A stretch of DNA of 64,000 nucleotides from Marinitoga aeolica (GCF_029910535.1 NZ_CP069362.1:2046001-2110000), one strand, 5' to 3'. Numbered from the stretch's first letter, positions 38,720 through 49,436 are shown. A program made the numbers and translations. Notes: generated from the letters alone by a model not told the origin.

Positions 38720-39637
38720 ATGATAGGTGTAGTGGGTAGTTCAAATATGGACATTGTTTTAACAGTAGAAAAATTTACAAATCCTGGTGAAACGCAAAAA
38801 GCTATTTCTCTTGAATATTTTCCAGGGGGAAAAGGAGCAAATCAAGCAGTAACGGCAGCAAAATTGTCAAAAGAAGATGTGTATTTTTTTACAGCATTAG
38901 GAAATGATGATTTTGGAAAAAAATTAGCGAGTAACTTTGATAAATTAAATATTAAAGGTTATATTTATACTGATTTGCCTACAGGAAGAGCATATATTGA
39001 AGTAACGAAAGACGGTAGTAATAGGATAATAATTTATGAGGGAGCAAATGGTTTTATTACACCTGAAATAGTAGAAAGAAAGCTTGAAATATTAAAGGAG
39101 TATAAATATTTTTTATTACAAAATGAAATTCCATTTGAAACTTCTTTGCATATTGCAAAAACCTTAAAATCCAAGAAAAAAGTAATAATTTTTGATCCTG
39201 CTCCTGCTCAAAATATAGAAAAAGAAATTTTTAAATATGTTGATTATTTTACGCCAAATGAGGAAGAATTTAAATACTTATCAAATAAATTCTTTAATTT
39301 AAATCCAGATGAAAATTTAAAGGAAATATTAAGAAGATTTTTTAATTTTGGTATAAAAAATATAATATTAAAGCAAGGCGAAAAAGAAATAATACTTTAT
39401 AATAGAAACTCAATTTTAAAAATTCCTGTATTTAAAATTGATAAAGTAATTGATACAACAGCAGCAGGTGATGTTTTTAATGGCGCTTTAGCTGTAGCGT
39501 TGGAAGAGGGCAAAAATATTAAAGAGGCAATTCGATTTGCATCTGCAGCAGCAGGAATAACTATAACGAGAAAAGGTGCCCAATCGTCAATTCCTACTAG
39601 AGAAGAAGTAGAAGAATTTTTAAAATCAAACAAATAG
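38720..39637 (+). CDS. rbsK: ribokinase (PfkB family)
   Basis: A 305-residue PfkB sugar kinase. The N-terminal GSSNMDIVLTVEKFTNPGET and GGKGANQAVTAAKL match the ribokinase signature. The C-terminal DTTAAGDVFNGALAVAL contains the catalytic Asp and anion hole. It phosphorylates ribose, which could come from nucleosides taken up by the PnrA-type importer in this window (inference). It ends at a terminator that begins in its last codons. Confidence 0.87.
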   Translation: MIGVVGSSNMDIVLTVEKFTNPGETQKAISLEYFPGGKGANQAVTAAKLSKEDVYFFTALGNDDFGKKLASNFDKLNIKGYIYTDLPTGRAYIEVTKDGSNRIIIYEGANGFITPEIVERKLEILKEYKYFLLQNEIPFETSLHIAKTLKSKKKVIIFDPAPAQNIEKEIFKYVDYFTPNEEEFKYLSNKFFNLNPDENLKEILRRFFNFGIKNIILKQGEKEIILYNRNSILKIPVFKIDKVIDTTAAGDVFNGALAVALEEGKNIKEAIRFASAAAGITITRKGAQSSIPTREEVEEFLKSNK

Positions 39638-39660
39638 AGCTGTACAGTTCTATTTGTTTC
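39631..39660 (+). terminator. terminator of ribokinase gene
   Basis: Twelve-base arms CAAATAGAGCTG / CAGTTCTATTTG with one G-T pair, followed by T-rich sequence. The rbsK stop codon is inside the stem. Confidence 0.75.
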
Positions 39661-39700
39661 AATTTATGGAGAAAGATTCTTCATATTTTTCAGATATATT

Positions 39701-39733
39701 AAACAAATAGGGTCTTTATGACCCTATTTGTTT
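39701..39733. terminator. bidirectional terminator at 3' end of minus-strand gene
   Basis: Perfect 14-bp arms 39701-39714 and 39720-39733 (core AATAGGGTC/GACCCTATT). The stop codon of the minus-strand gene (39724-39726) lies in the stem. Confidence 0.88.
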
Positions 39734-40419
39734 AATATTGTATATCCTATGAAACCTATAAATAAACCTAATAAAGATAATAAAATATATTTAGTTGCAG
39801 TTTTTTTGCTTCGATCAACTTCAAAATCAATTTCTTTAGAAAAACTTCCTTTTTCATTATATACAGTTAATTTATCTTTATAATATCCATCAGGATAATC
39901 TATAGGAAAATATAACTCATTTTTCCCAGGTCGTATTTGTTTTTCAACATTTAGATTATTAAATTTTATATAACCATATGTATTTGAATATAAAAGAATT
40001 TTTAAAGAATCATTGTACCAGTCATTATTTGGTGATACTTTTTTTGTATAAGAAATTATCTTAATATTTGGAATAACGTCTTGATCCAAACCAAGATTTA
40101 TTTCTTCATTTTCTAATAAAAATTCATATTTATTGTTTTTATATTCTATAAATATTTTTCCAGAACCAGTAACAAATTTCTGATTTTTTGAATAAACAAC
40201 AAATTCTTCACTGTTTATTTTTATATTTTGAGGATATGTTTTAAAGAAAAAAGTTATTGTTGAGATAGAAGAGTCATTAATATAACGTAATTTAACATAT
40301 TGACTATATGTCGTATTCGTACTTCCAAATGTGAAAATAAAACTAAAATTAATACTCGTATAACCTAAAGAAATTATACTAACCAATAACATTATCAAAA
40401 ATACAAATAGTTTTTTCAT
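39724..40419 (-). CDS. exported protein with C-terminal membrane anchor, unknown function
   Basis: A 231-residue protein, not recognised. It has a signal peptide at residues 1-19, then a beta-rich region with many Tyr/Phe/Lys (two immunoglobulin-like repeats are possible), and a single C-terminal helix (KYILLSLLGLFIGFIGYTIL). This topology would tether it to the outside of the cytoplasmic membrane. The ATG at 40419 has a GAGGCGAT site. The gene begins just beyond the polA stop and is probably co-transcribed. Confidence 0.55.
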   Translation of the reverse strand: MKKLFVFLIMLLVSIISLGYTSINFSFIFTFGSTNTTYSQYVKLRYINDSSISTITFFFKTYPQNIKINSEEFVVYSKNQKFVTGSGKIFIEYKNNKYEFLLENEEINLGLDQDVIPNIKIISYTKKVSPNNDWYNDSLKILLYSNTYGYIKFNNLNVEKQIRPGKNELYFPIDYPDGYYKDKLTVYNEKGSFSKEIDFEVDRSKKTATKYILLSLLGLFIGFIGYTILNK

Positions 40420-40429
40420 TTTTATCGCC

Positions 40430-43111
40430 TCACTTTGTCCACCTTTCTGATACATTTATATCTACTTTTAGTGGAACATCAAGTGATACAGCATTTTCCA
40501 TTGTATCTTTAACAATTTTTGAAACTTCATCAACCTTGTCTTTTGGCAACTCTATAACTATTTCGTCATGCACCTGAAGTATCATTTTTGCATATTCTGG
40601 TAATCTTTCATTTAATTTTATCATCGCTATTTTCATTATATCAGATGCAGTTCCTTGAATAGGAGTGTTTATTGCTATTCGTTTTAAGTCATTTTTATTT
40701 AATCTTAAGCTGTTTAAAAATCTTTTTCTTCCAAAAATAGTTTCAACATAGCCATTTTTTGCTAAATCTGATAAAATTTGTTGTTGATATTCTTCCACTT
40801 TTTTATATAATTCGAAATATTTTTTTATAAAAATACCAGCATCATTAATAGAAACACCAGTTCTTTCTGAAAGACCATAGGAAGAAACACCATAAATTAT
40901 AGAAAAATTAATCATTTTTCCAATTTGCCTCATTTTATGATCTACTTGATTTTCTGGAACATCAAATAATTTTGAAGCTGTTATAGTATGTATGTCTAAG
41001 TCATTTTTAAATGATTCTATTAATACAGGATCTTTACTCATATGAGCTAATACTCTTAATTCTATTTGTGAATAATCAGCACTTAAAAGGACATAACCAT
41101 CTTTTTCGGCTTTTACAGCATTTCTTATCTTTTCTCCTTCAGTTTCTCTAATAGGTAAATTTTGAAGATTAGGATCACTACTACTTAATCTACCAGTTGC
41201 GGCACCAGTTTGATTAAAAGAAGTATGAACCCTCTTTGTTTTTTTATTAACTAATTTAGGAATTGATTGAATATACGTGGATAAAAGTTTTTGATATTTT
41301 CTATAATCTAAAATTTTTTGTATAATAGGATGATCATTTTTCATTTCTTCTAGTACTTGAGCGTTTGTTGAAAATTGTCCGCCTTTAGTTTTTCTTTTAG
41401 GTGTAAGACTTAATTTCTCAAATAAAAGTTCTCTAATTTGTTTTGGGGAATTTGGATTAATATCATATCCAGCTATTTCTCTTATTTCTTGTAATATATT
41501 ATTTGAAATTTTAGTATATTCTTTCTCTAATTGTTTTAAATATGGTATATCGAAAAATACTCCATTTAATTCCATTTTTGCTAAAACTGGAATTAATGGA
41601 TTTTCTATATCAAACATAACTTTTTCTAATTCAAATTCATAGATTTTAGGTCTTAAAACATGAAAGAGTCTTAATGTAATATCAGCATCTTCTCCTGAAT
41701 ATTCAGCAACTTTATTTGGGTCAATATCTTTTAATGTATTTGCAAAAAGAGTATTGTTTACAATTTCATCATATTTTATGGTTTCATAATTTAAGTATTT
41801 TTTTGCAAGATCATCCATATTAAATCTTCGTGAATCTGGAGAAACTAAATAAGCAGCTATCATTGTATCAAAATATGGAACTTTAAAATCAAAACCGTGT
41901 ATTTTCATAACAGACAAATCATATTTTAGATTTTGGCCTATTAAATCCTTATTTTTTAATATATTCCATAATTCAGATAATATTTTTATTTTTTTATCGT
42001 AAGATTCTTTGGATATATCAATATAATATCCTTTTTTAGGTTCAAAAGCTATAGCTATACCCAAAATTTCAGCTTGATATGGGTCTATAGATGTGGTTTC
42101 TAAATCAAATGATATAATATTTTGATTTTCCAATTTTTCGAAAAATTCTGGTAAATCTTTTTCATATAATAATTCATAATTACCCTTTCCAGATAAATCA
42201 TCTATTTCAGGCAAATTTTCAACTCTAACAAATTTCTTCTCTTCTTTTAATCCTAATTCTTTTAATATGGATCTAAATTCAAATTCATTTAATAATTTTT
42301 CCAAATTCTCGTTAAATCCTCTATATATATAATCTTCCCAATTTATTTCTAAAGGAACATCTGTAACGAGTTGAACTAATTTTTTGCTTAAAAATGCCAT
42401 TTCTTTTCCATTCTCCAATTTGTTCTGAATAGATTTTGTAGTGTTCCTAATATTTTTATATATTTCCTCTAAAGATCCATATTCTTTTATTAGTTTTGTA
42501 GCAGTTTTTTCACCTATGCCCTTTACTCCTGGTATATTATCTGCAGTGTCTCCAGTTAAAGCTAAAAAATCTTGTATTTTTTCAGGACCAAATCCATATT
42601 TTTCATAAACTTTTTTTATATCATATTCTATAATATCAGTTATCCCTCTGCCAATTCTAAGCATTTTAATATTATCATTTACCAATTGCATTAAATCTTT
42701 ATCAGAAGATAATATATATACTTGATTAAAATTATTTTCACCTTTTAAAGCTAAAGTAGCAATAACATCATCTGCTTCAACGCCTTCTTCTGCTATTGTT
42801 TTTATACCCAATGCATTTACTATTTCCAAAATATAGGGTATTTGATCCTTAAATATTTTTGGAGTTTCAGGTCTGTTTGCTTTATAGCTTTCTAATAATT
42901 TATGTCTATAAGTGACTGTCTTTTTATCCATTACAAAAATTATTGCATCTTCATCTTTCAAAACGTATTTTTCTAATATTTTTAAAATCATTTTAGTAAC
43001 ACCATAAATGGCATTTGTAGGAATACCGGATGTGGTTTTAAGATTTTGATCAAGAGCAAAAAAAGCTCTATAAGCAACTCCACTACCATCTATTAAATAT
43101 AAATTTCTCAT
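40430..43111 (-). CDS. polA: DNA polymerase I
   Basis: An 893-residue polymerase with all three domains. The 5'-3' exonuclease covers ~1-290 (YLIDGSGVAYRAFFAL, EGVEADDVIATLA, GDTADNIPGVKGIGEKTA). The proofreading exonuclease appears active: SFDLETTSIDP, GQNLKYDLSVM and EYSGEDADITL are kept. The polymerase domain spans ~500-893: DYSQIELRVLAHMSKDP (motif A), RQIGKMINFSIIYG (O helix) and LQVHDEIVIELP (motif C). It lies at the head of a minus-strand cluster with a small protein, dtd and rel upstream. Confidence 0.96.
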   Translation of the reverse strand: MRNLYLIDGSGVAYRAFFALDQNLKTTSGIPTNAIYGVTKMILKILEKYVLKDEDAIIFVMDKKTVTYRHKLLESYKANRPETPKIFKDQIPYILEIVNALGIKTIAEEGVEADDVIATLALKGENNFNQVYILSSDKDLMQLVNDNIKMLRIGRGITDIIEYDIKKVYEKYGFGPEKIQDFLALTGDTADNIPGVKGIGEKTATKLIKEYGSLEEIYKNIRNTTKSIQNKLENGKEMAFLSKKLVQLVTDVPLEINWEDYIYRGFNENLEKLLNEFEFRSILKELGLKEEKKFVRVENLPEIDDLSGKGNYELLYEKDLPEFFEKLENQNIISFDLETTSIDPYQAEILGIAIAFEPKKGYYIDISKESYDKKIKILSELWNILKNKDLIGQNLKYDLSVMKIHGFDFKVPYFDTMIAAYLVSPDSRRFNMDDLAKKYLNYETIKYDEIVNNTLFANTLKDIDPNKVAEYSGEDADITLRLFHVLRPKIYEFELEKVMFDIENPLIPVLAKMELNGVFFDIPYLKQLEKEYTKISNNILQEIREIAGYDINPNSPKQIRELLFEKLSLTPKRKTKGGQFSTNAQVLEEMKNDHPIIQKILDYRKYQKLLSTYIQSIPKLVNKKTKRVHTSFNQTGAATGRLSSSDPNLQNLPIRETEGEKIRNAVKAEKDGYVLLSADYSQIELRVLAHMSKDPVLIESFKNDLDIHTITASKLFDVPENQVDHKMRQIGKMINFSIIYGVSSYGLSERTGVSINDAGIFIKKYFELYKKVEEYQQQILSDLAKNGYVETIFGRKRFLNSLRLNKNDLKRIAINTPIQGTASDIMKIAMIKLNERLPEYAKMILQVHDEIVIELPKDKVDEVSKIVKDTMENAVSLDVPLKVDINVSERWTK

Positions 43112-43123
43112 ATATTTACCCCT

Positions 43124-43321
43124 CTATTCAGCTCTTACATATTTTTTTGTGCCGTCAGGCATTTTAAATTTTATAACTACCCCTTTTGCAGGTTTTTCTT
43201 CCCCTCTATAGAGTTTATGGATGTTTTGTGGAGTAATTCCATATTTTGCACCTTCTGCACTGATATGAGCATCAAATGGATGTTCTGAATATACAAATAC
43301 TGTTACTTCTACTTCTTTCAT
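43124..43321 (-). CDS. small conserved-looking protein, 65 residues, unknown function
   Basis: I do not recognise the family. The 65-residue product is compact and beta-rich (VEVTVFVYSEHPFDAHISAE, then KGVVIKFKMPDGTKKYVRAE), without membrane segments. It has a GGAGGTG site before the ATG and sits 12 bp upstream of polA and 19 bp downstream of dtd, so it is certainly in the operon. Confidence 0.6.
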   Translation of the reverse strand: MKEVEVTVFVYSEHPFDAHISAEGAKYGITPQNIHKLYRGEEKPAKGVVIKFKMPDGTKKYVRAE

Positions 43322-43340
43322 ATTAACACCTCCAAATTTT

Positions 43341-43793
43341 TTAAAAAGTTTTTTCTGAATCTAGTAATAAAGTAACTGGACCATCATTGATTAAACTGAC
43401 TTCCATTTCTGCCTGAAAAACACCTTTTTCTACGTTAATTTTATATTTTTCTTCAATAAAATTTATAAATTTTTCATAATACTCTTTACCTTTATCGGGT
43501 TTTGCGGCATTTGAATAAGAAGGTCTTCTTCCTTTTCTACAATCACCATATAGTGTGAATTGAGAAACAACCAATATTTCACCTTTAATATCTAATAAAG
43601 ATAAATTCATTTTATCATTTTCATCTTCAAAAATTCTTAAATTAAGTATCTTCTCTGCTAACCATTCAATATCTTTCTCGCTATCATTGTGTCCTACCCC
43701 TAATAAGACTAAAATGCCTTTATTTATTTTTCCTACAGTTTTTCCCTCGATATCAACATGCGCTTTTTTAACTCTTTGTACGACTGCTCTCAA
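43341..43793 (-). CDS. dtd: D-aminoacyl-tRNA deacylase
   Basis: A 150-residue protein that removes D-amino acids (and glycine from tRNA-Ala) from tRNA. The two active-site motifs SQFTLYGD and [11 protein letters not shown] are present, as is the N-terminal [13 protein letters not shown]. The length is typical. It starts 2 bp after the rel stop, the common rel-dtd pairing. Confidence 0.95.
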   Translation of the reverse strand: MRAVVQRVKKAHVDIEGKTVGKINKGILVLLGVGHNDSEKDIEWLAEKILNLRIFEDENDKMNLSLLDIKGEILVVSQFTLYGDCRKGRRPSYSNAAKPDKGKEYYEKFINFIEEKYKINVEKGVFQAEMEVSLINDGPVTLLLDSEKTF

Positions 43794-43795
43794 TC

Positions 43796-45952
43796 TTAAC
43801 TCCTCCTTACACTATAAACTCCTTTTATGTTTTTTATTGAAGATAATACTCTCATTAAATGTTGAACATCTCTTACGGATAATCGCATTTTTAAATCAAT
43901 TCTATCAATTTTTCGCGAAGTTTCATACATTTCAATATTAGCTTTTTCCATTTTTATTTTTTTTCTTATTTCATCTAAAACAGATTTATTTTCCATTTCA
44001 ATGAGTAAATGCGTAACAAATTTAGAGTTTTCGATATCTTCAGTTACCCATGAGACTTTGACAATTCTTGATATAGGAACTTCTTTAATATTCATACAAT
44101 TTTTTCTGTGAATTCCGATACCTCTTCGGCTAACAATACCAATAATATCATCACCCAAAACAGGGTTACAACATTTTGCAAAATAAACGTCAATACCTTC
44201 CTGACCATCCACTATTACACCGATTCCTTTTCTTTTATATGTGATTTTTGGAGATTTGAAAGTTTCTTCAAAAATTTTATTTTCTTCTTCTTTTTTCTCA
44301 AAAAGTTTATATATTTCTTTTGGGTTAACATCACCAAATCCAAGTCTTATATATAATTCTTCTTCATTCTTTATTTTATTTTTTTCGCAGAAAGTTTGAT
44401 TATCTTTTATTTCATGTATTAAATTATCTATAGACATATTTAGTTCTTTAGCGATTTCTCTAAGTTTATCTCTCCCTTTTTCTTCAAGATTTTTTTCATT
44501 TTTTAATCTATAATATCTTTTTATTTTATGTTTAGTTCTGGAAGATTTTGCATACTTTAGCCAGTCTATACTTGGACCAGGTGTATTTCTATTAACAATT
44601 ATTTCAACAACATCTCCGTTTTGTAATTCATAACTTATAGGAACTATTTTTCCATTTACTTTAGCTCCAGCAAAATGATTACCAACATTTGTATGTATAG
44701 CATATGCGAAATCTATTGGAGTAGCTCCATAAGGTAAATGAATAATCTCTCCTTTTGGTGTGAAAACAAAAACCTCATGTGCTTTTAGTTCTTCTTCTAT
44801 TTCATTTAAATTAAAGGCAGATTGTGCAATTTCTTTATGTAAATCCATTAATCGTTTTACAAAGTATAATTTTTTCGCATCAACTCCTTGTTTATAAGCC
44901 CAATGTGCAGCTAAACCATATTCACTTTCTTCATGCATTTCCCAATCCCTAATCTGTATTTCTAATGTTTCTCCTTTGTTTGTAATGACAGTAGTATGTA
45001 TAGATCTATAACCATTTGATTTTGGAACAGCAATGTAATCCTTAATTCTTCCGGGAACAGGTCTCCAAACAGAATGAACAACTCCCATTGCGGCATAACA
45101 TGCAGTTGGAGATTCTGTTATAACTCTCAGAGCAATAAAATCATATATTTCATCAAAACTTTTATTTTTTCTTAGCATTTTTTCCCAGATGCTATACAAA
45201 TGTTTTGTTCTACCTTGAAGAGTAGCTTTTATATTATGTTTTTCTAATTGTTCTGAAATTATCTTTTTATATTCTTCCATTCTATCGTGAACATTTTTAA
45301 CCTTTTCTTCTAATTTTCTTTTTAAATCCTCATAAGCTTCAGGGTATAAATATTTAAAGGATAAATCTTCTAATTCAGCTTTTATTTTATGAATACCTAA
45401 TCTATGTGCAATTGGAGCATATATTTTAAGAGTTTCCTGAGATTTTATTATTTGTTTTTTATGAGGTACATACTGTAATGTTCGCATATTATGTAATCTA
45501 TCAGAGAGTTTAACTATAATAACCCTAATGTCATTTGACATAGCAAGGAGCATTTTACGTATTGTTTCAATTTTTTCTAAAGACTTCATGTCAACTTTAT
45601 TTAATTTTTCGTTTAATTTTAAATTGCTAATTTTAGTAACACCATCAACTATTCTTCCTATATCAAGACCAAATTCTTTATTTATTTTGTCTATAGGTAC
45701 ATCACAATCTTCAACAACATCATGTAATAAAGCGCCTACAATGCTTTCGATATCCATTTTCAGTTTAGCTAATATTTTTGAAACAGCTTTTGGGTGTTCG
45801 AAAAAAGGCTCTCCTGAAGCACGCATTTGACCATCATGTGCTTCTTTTGCTAAAAAATATGCTTTTTTTAATAATTCTTTTTCGGAGTTTTCTAGTTTTC
45901 TTTCCAAAATACTTTCTATTTCATTAGCATATTCTATAAATTCTAACTCCAT
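43796..45952 (-). CDS. rel: bifunctional (p)ppGpp synthetase/hydrolase (RelA/SpoT)
   Basis: A 718-residue Rel protein. The HD hydrolase domain has ALLHDVVED (~residue 78) and [10 protein letters not shown]. The synthetase domain has [13 protein letters not shown] and [23 protein letters not shown] ([21 protein letters not shown]) and C-terminal ACT domains follow. The intact HD suggests both synthesis and hydrolysis. The ATG at 45952 is preceded by AAGGGAAGTGA; an ATG 18 bases upstream lies before that site. Confidence 0.94.
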   Translation of the reverse strand: MELEFIEYANEIESILERKLENSEKELLKKAYFLAKEAHDGQMRASGEPFFEHPKAVSKILAKLKMDIESIVGALLHDVVEDCDVPIDKINKEFGLDIGRIVDGVTKISNLKLNEKLNKVDMKSLEKIETIRKMLLAMSNDIRVIIVKLSDRLHNMRTLQYVPHKKQIIKSQETLKIYAPIAHRLGIHKIKAELEDLSFKYLYPEAYEDLKRKLEEKVKNVHDRMEEYKKIISEQLEKHNIKATLQGRTKHLYSIWEKMLRKNKSFDEIYDFIALRVITESPTACYAAMGVVHSVWRPVPGRIKDYIAVPKSNGYRSIHTTVITNKGETLEIQIRDWEMHEESEYGLAAHWAYKQGVDAKKLYFVKRLMDLHKEIAQSAFNLNEIEEELKAHEVFVFTPKGEIIHLPYGATPIDFAYAIHTNVGNHFAGAKVNGKIVPISYELQNGDVVEIIVNRNTPGPSIDWLKYAKSSRTKHKIKRYYRLKNEKNLEEKGRDKLREIAKELNMSIDNLIHEIKDNQTFCEKNKIKNEEELYIRLGFGDVNPKEIYKLFEKKEEENKIFEETFKSPKITYKRKGIGVIVDGQEGIDVYFAKCCNPVLGDDIIGIVSRRGIGIHRKNCMNIKEVPISRIVKVSWVTEDIENSKFVTHLLIEMENKSVLDEIRKKIKMEKANIEMYETSRKIDRIDLKMRLSVRDVQHLMRVLSSIKNIKGVYSVRRS

Positions 45953-46009
45953 TTGGTCACTTCCCTTCATTTCAATTATATCACAAAAGATGATGCTAAT
46001 AAAAATTTA

Positions 46010-46018
46010 TGATATAAT
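46010..46018 (+). promoter_or_regulatory. extended -10 promoter before fabG
   Basis: TGA followed by TATAAT, about 74 bases before the fabG ATG; no clear -35. Confidence 0.55.
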
Positions 46019-46091
46019 ATACGTGTATTATAAGTTCAACTATAAGCGTTGCATAGTATTATTAATATAAAAATTATTAGGAGGGAAATGT

Positions 46092-46841
46092 ATGAAATTA
46101 AAAGATAAAGTATGTATAGTTACTGGTGCAAATAGAGGAATCGGAAAGGAAATTAGTAGAAAATTTGTTGAAGAAGGAGCTATTGTTTTAGGATTTGCAA
46201 GAAATTTAGAAGCTTTAAAAAATGTAGAAAATGAATTAAATACTTTAAATAAAGGAATGTTCAGGGGTTATAAGGTTGATGTTTCTAATAGCGAGGAAGT
46301 AAATAATACAGTTAAAGAAATATTTAAAGAATACAAAAGAATAGATGTTCTTGTTAACAATGCTGGTGTTACTAAAGATATGTTATTATTATTGATGAAA
46401 GAAGAAGATTTTGATTTTGTTATAAACGTAAATTTAAGAGGAGTATTTTTAGTTACAAAAGCTGTTGCGAAAGTAATGAGGAAGCAAAAAGAAGGTTCAA
46501 TTATTAATATATCAAGTGTTGTAGGAATAGATGGAAATATAGGTCAAACAAATTATTCAGCAAGTAAAGCTGGAGTTATAGGGATGACAAAAACATGGGC
46601 TAAGGAATTAACCATGAAAGGTGAACAAATTAGAGTAAATGCAGTTGCTCCAGGATTTATAGAAACAGATATGACAAAAGATTTAAATGAAGATTTTAAA
46701 GAAGCTGCGTTACAAAGAATATTGTTAAAACGTTTAGGATCACCTGAGGAAGTTGCTAAAGTGGTATTATTCCTGGCTTCTGATGATTCATCTTACGTTA
46801 CTGGACAGGTAATAAGGATAGATGGAGGTCTTTCATTGTAA
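46092..46841 (+). CDS. fabG: 3-oxoacyl-ACP reductase (SDR family)
   Basis: A 249-residue short-chain dehydrogenase. The NADPH-binding motif TGANRGIG is at residues 11-18, NNAGVT is near residue 87, the catalytic SSV / YSASK pair is near 141-158, and PGFIETDM is present. The length and motifs fit FabG of fatty acid synthesis, but the neighbours are not fatty acid genes, so another SDR substrate is possible. The TAATG overlap couples it to the radical SAM gene. Confidence 0.85.
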   Translation: MKLKDKVCIVTGANRGIGKEISRKFVEEGAIVLGFARNLEALKNVENELNTLNKGMFRGYKVDVSNSEEVNNTVKEIFKEYKRIDVLVNNAGVTKDMLLLLMKEEDFDFVINVNLRGVFLVTKAVAKVMRKQKEGSIINISSVVGIDGNIGQTNYSASKAGVIGMTKTWAKELTMKGEQIRVNAVAPGFIETDMTKDLNEDFKEAALQRILLKRLGSPEEVAKVVLFLASDDSSYVTGQVIRIDGGLSL

Positions 46842-47770
46842 TGGCATATATTCCAGGTTACATAAGATTATACGAAAATGGTGAATTACATAAAAGAAGA
46901 GATTTGTTATATGAAAAATTAAATTCATGTGATTTATGTCCTAAAAATTGCAAAATAAATAGACATAAGAATTTAGGAGTTTGTAGGGTAGGAGATAAAA
47001 TAAAAATTTCAGAATTTGTTTTGTACAAAGGAGAAGAACCACCATTAGTTGGAGATACAGGTGCAGGAGGAGTCTTTTTTAGCAATTGTGTAATGAAGTG
47101 TGTTTATTGTCAAAATTTTAATTTTTCTCAAAAAGGTTTTGGTAAAGAGTTTTCAGTAGAAGAATTAGCAGATAAATTTTTGTGGTTACAAAATGAAAAA
47201 AAGGTTCAAAACATAGATTTAGTAACAGCAACTCCATATTTACCGTTTATTATTGATGCTCTAATTTTAAGTGTTGAAAAAGGTCTTAAAATACCAATAG
47301 TTTGGAATACTTCTTCTTATGAAAGTATTGAAACCTTGAAATTGCTTGATGGAATAGTAGATATTTATTTAGCTGACATAAGATATATTACAGAATATGC
47401 AGCATCTAGGTATTCAAAAACACCTGATTATTGGAATTTTGCAAAAGAAGCAGTTAAAGAAATGTATAAGCAATTAAGAGGAGAATATATTTTTGAAAAT
47501 GATGTTATGAAAAAAGGGTTAATAATTAGAATTTTAGTATTACCCAATAATATAGATGAAGCAAAAAATGCTTTAAACTTTATTGCAAAATTAGATAAAA
47601 ATATACTAATAAGTCTAATGGATCAATATGTTCCAGTATACAAAGCAAAAGATTATCCAGAAATAAATAGATTATTGAAAAAAAGCGAATATGAGAAGGT
47701 TATTGATACTATGATAGAATTAGATTTAAATGGCTGGATTCAAGAACATAAATTGTTAGAGGGGGATTAA
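46841..47770 (+). CDS. radical SAM protein, PflX/activase-like
   Basis: A 309-residue radical SAM enzyme. The cluster-binding motif is Cys83-x3-Cys87-x2-Cys90 (CVMKCVYC). An N-terminal cysteine set, CDLCPKNCKINR-x-KNLGVC (~residues 30-49), matches the uncharacterised PflA-related COG1313 group. The target is unknown; no glycyl radical enzyme is nearby. The start codon overlaps the fabG stop. Confidence 0.8.
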   Translation: MAYIPGYIRLYENGELHKRRDLLYEKLNSCDLCPKNCKINRHKNLGVCRVGDKIKISEFVLYKGEEPPLVGDTGAGGVFFSNCVMKCVYCQNFNFSQKGFGKEFSVEELADKFLWLQNEKKVQNIDLVTATPYLPFIIDALILSVEKGLKIPIVWNTSSYESIETLKLLDGIVDIYLADIRYITEYAASRYSKTPDYWNFAKEAVKEMYKQLRGEYIFENDVMKKGLIIRILVLPNNIDEAKNALNFIAKLDKNILISLMDQYVPVYKAKDYPEINRLLKKSEYEKVIDTMIELDLNGWIQEHKLLEGD

Positions 47771-47771
47771 A

Positions 47772-49424
47772 GTGAATAATGAAGAAATGATTATGAGGAT
47801 TCTTGATGATATCCAGGAAGCGGTTATGTTGATTAATTCAAGCGAGGAAATTATATTTCTGAATAATTCAGCTTCTAAGATATTAAATATTCCAAAGGAG
47901 AAAGCACTATATACTAAAGTTACAGATACAGTGACAGATACAAGATTACATATTGTATTAAAAACTGGAATACCGGAATTAGATAGAATTCAAAATCTTG
48001 GAAAAAAAATTATAGTAACTTCAAGATTCCCTATAAGAGATGAAAATGATGAAATAATTGGGGCAGCTGCTATTTTTAGAGATGTTACAAGTATTCAAAA
48101 ATTAGCTGAGGAAGTTACCAATTTGCGAGAATTAGATTCTCTTTTAAGAGCTATCATTGATTCAACCTATGATGCTATATCTGTTGCTGATGAAGAAGGA
48201 AGAATTGTTATGGTAAACAAGGCGTATACCAAAGTAACAGGTCTCACTCCTAAAGAAGTAATAGGAAAATTAGCAACATATGATATTGCAGAAGGTCATG
48301 AAAGTATGCATATTAGATGTGCAAGAGAGAAGAAGCCAATATTAAATGTAAAAACAAAATTATCCACAAATAAAAAAGAGGTACTAATTAATGTAAATCC
48401 TATATTTGTAAAAGGTGAATTTAAAGGAAGTGTAGGGGTTATTCATGACATTTCTGAAATTGAAAGATTACTTAGAGAACTTGAAGCAACAAAAAGACTT
48501 TTGAAAAAAGACGAGGCTAAATATACATTTGAAGATATTGTGGCTGAATCTGAAATAATGAAAAATGTTATTTTTCAAGCCAAAAAAGCAGCAAATACAA
48601 ATGTAAATATTTTATTGTATGGTGAACCTGGTGTTGGAAAAGAGATATTAGCTCAGGCTATTCATAATTATAGTAAGAGAAGAGATTATCCCTTTATTTC
48701 GACTAATTTATTGCTTCAGGATGAAAAGAAACAATTGGAAAATTTATTTGAAAATAAGGAAAACTTGCTTTCAATGTCAGAAAATGGAACTTTATTTATA
48801 GATAACGCTCATTTAATGAGTCCAAAGGTTCAAGAATTAATGTTAGAGCTTTTGAATGAAGGAAGAGTGTATTATAAAAATAAAAAAATAACATTATCAG
48901 GAAAAATAATTTTTGCTACTCCAGAAAATTTAAAAGAATTAATGTCTATAGGTAAATTTTCAAGAAATTTATACTATAAAATGTCAGTTGTAACAATAGA
49001 AGTTCCAGCTTTACGAGAAAGGAAAGAAGATATACCAAAGATGGCAAAACAGGTGTTACATATATTGAATCAAAAACATGAAAAGGTGGTATATGATTTT
49101 TCAGAAGATGCTATAAAAATTTTAGAAGATTATGATTGGCCAGGAAATATAAGAGAATTAGAAAATGTTTTGGATAGAGTTTTAATGAATATGAGTCAAT
49201 CAGATACTATTATTACATCAATGCATTTGCCAGATTTAAAGGTTATGGATATAGAAAAAAATGAATTAAAGGGAACACTTAAGGAATTGTTGGATGAATA
49301 TGAAAAATATATTATAATAGAAACTTTAAAAACATGTCAAGGTAATAAAACAGCAGCAGCAAAAAAATTAGGATTAACAGTAAGAAATTTATATTATAAG
49401 CTTGAAAAATTAGGATTAAAATAA
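47772..49424 (+). CDS. NtrC-family-like regulator (PAS-AAA+-Fis) lacking the sigma-54 contact loop
   Basis: A 550-residue regulator with two PAS domains (~1-110 and ~118-225), an AAA+ domain (~260-480) and a Fis-type helix-turn-helix (~505-550, GNKTAAAKKLGLTVRNLYYK). Walker A GEPGVGKE is near residue 285. The block that should hold GAFTGA is shortened and absent: FISTNLLLQDEKK runs directly to ENGTLFIDNAH. Walker B has Asn in place of the catalytic Glu. An Arg-finger region (FSRNLYYKM) and VPALRERKEDIP remain. It cannot be expected to open sigma-54 promoters and probably acts as a ligand-sensing DNA-binding protein with the main sigma factor. GTG start, with GAGGGGGAT upstream. Confidence 0.8.
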   Translation: MNNEEMIMRILDDIQEAVMLINSSEEIIFLNNSASKILNIPKEKALYTKVTDTVTDTRLHIVLKTGIPELDRIQNLGKKIIVTSRFPIRDENDEIIGAAAIFRDVTSIQKLAEEVTNLRELDSLLRAIIDSTYDAISVADEEGRIVMVNKAYTKVTGLTPKEVIGKLATYDIAEGHESMHIRCAREKKPILNVKTKLSTNKKEVLINVNPIFVKGEFKGSVGVIHDISEIERLLRELEATKRLLKKDEAKYTFEDIVAESEIMKNVIFQAKKAANTNVNILLYGEPGVGKEILAQAIHNYSKRRDYPFISTNLLLQDEKKQLENLFENKENLLSMSENGTLFIDNAHLMSPKVQELMLELLNEGRVYYKNKKITLSGKIIFATPENLKELMSIGKFSRNLYYKMSVVTIEVPALRERKEDIPKMAKQVLHILNQKHEKVVYDFSEDAIKILEDYDWPGNIRELENVLDRVLMNMSQSDTIITSMHLPDLKVMDIEKNELKGTLKELLDEYEKYIIIETLKTCQGNKTAAAKKLGLTVRNLYYKLEKLGLK

Positions 49425-49436
49425 TATGGTGAGTAT

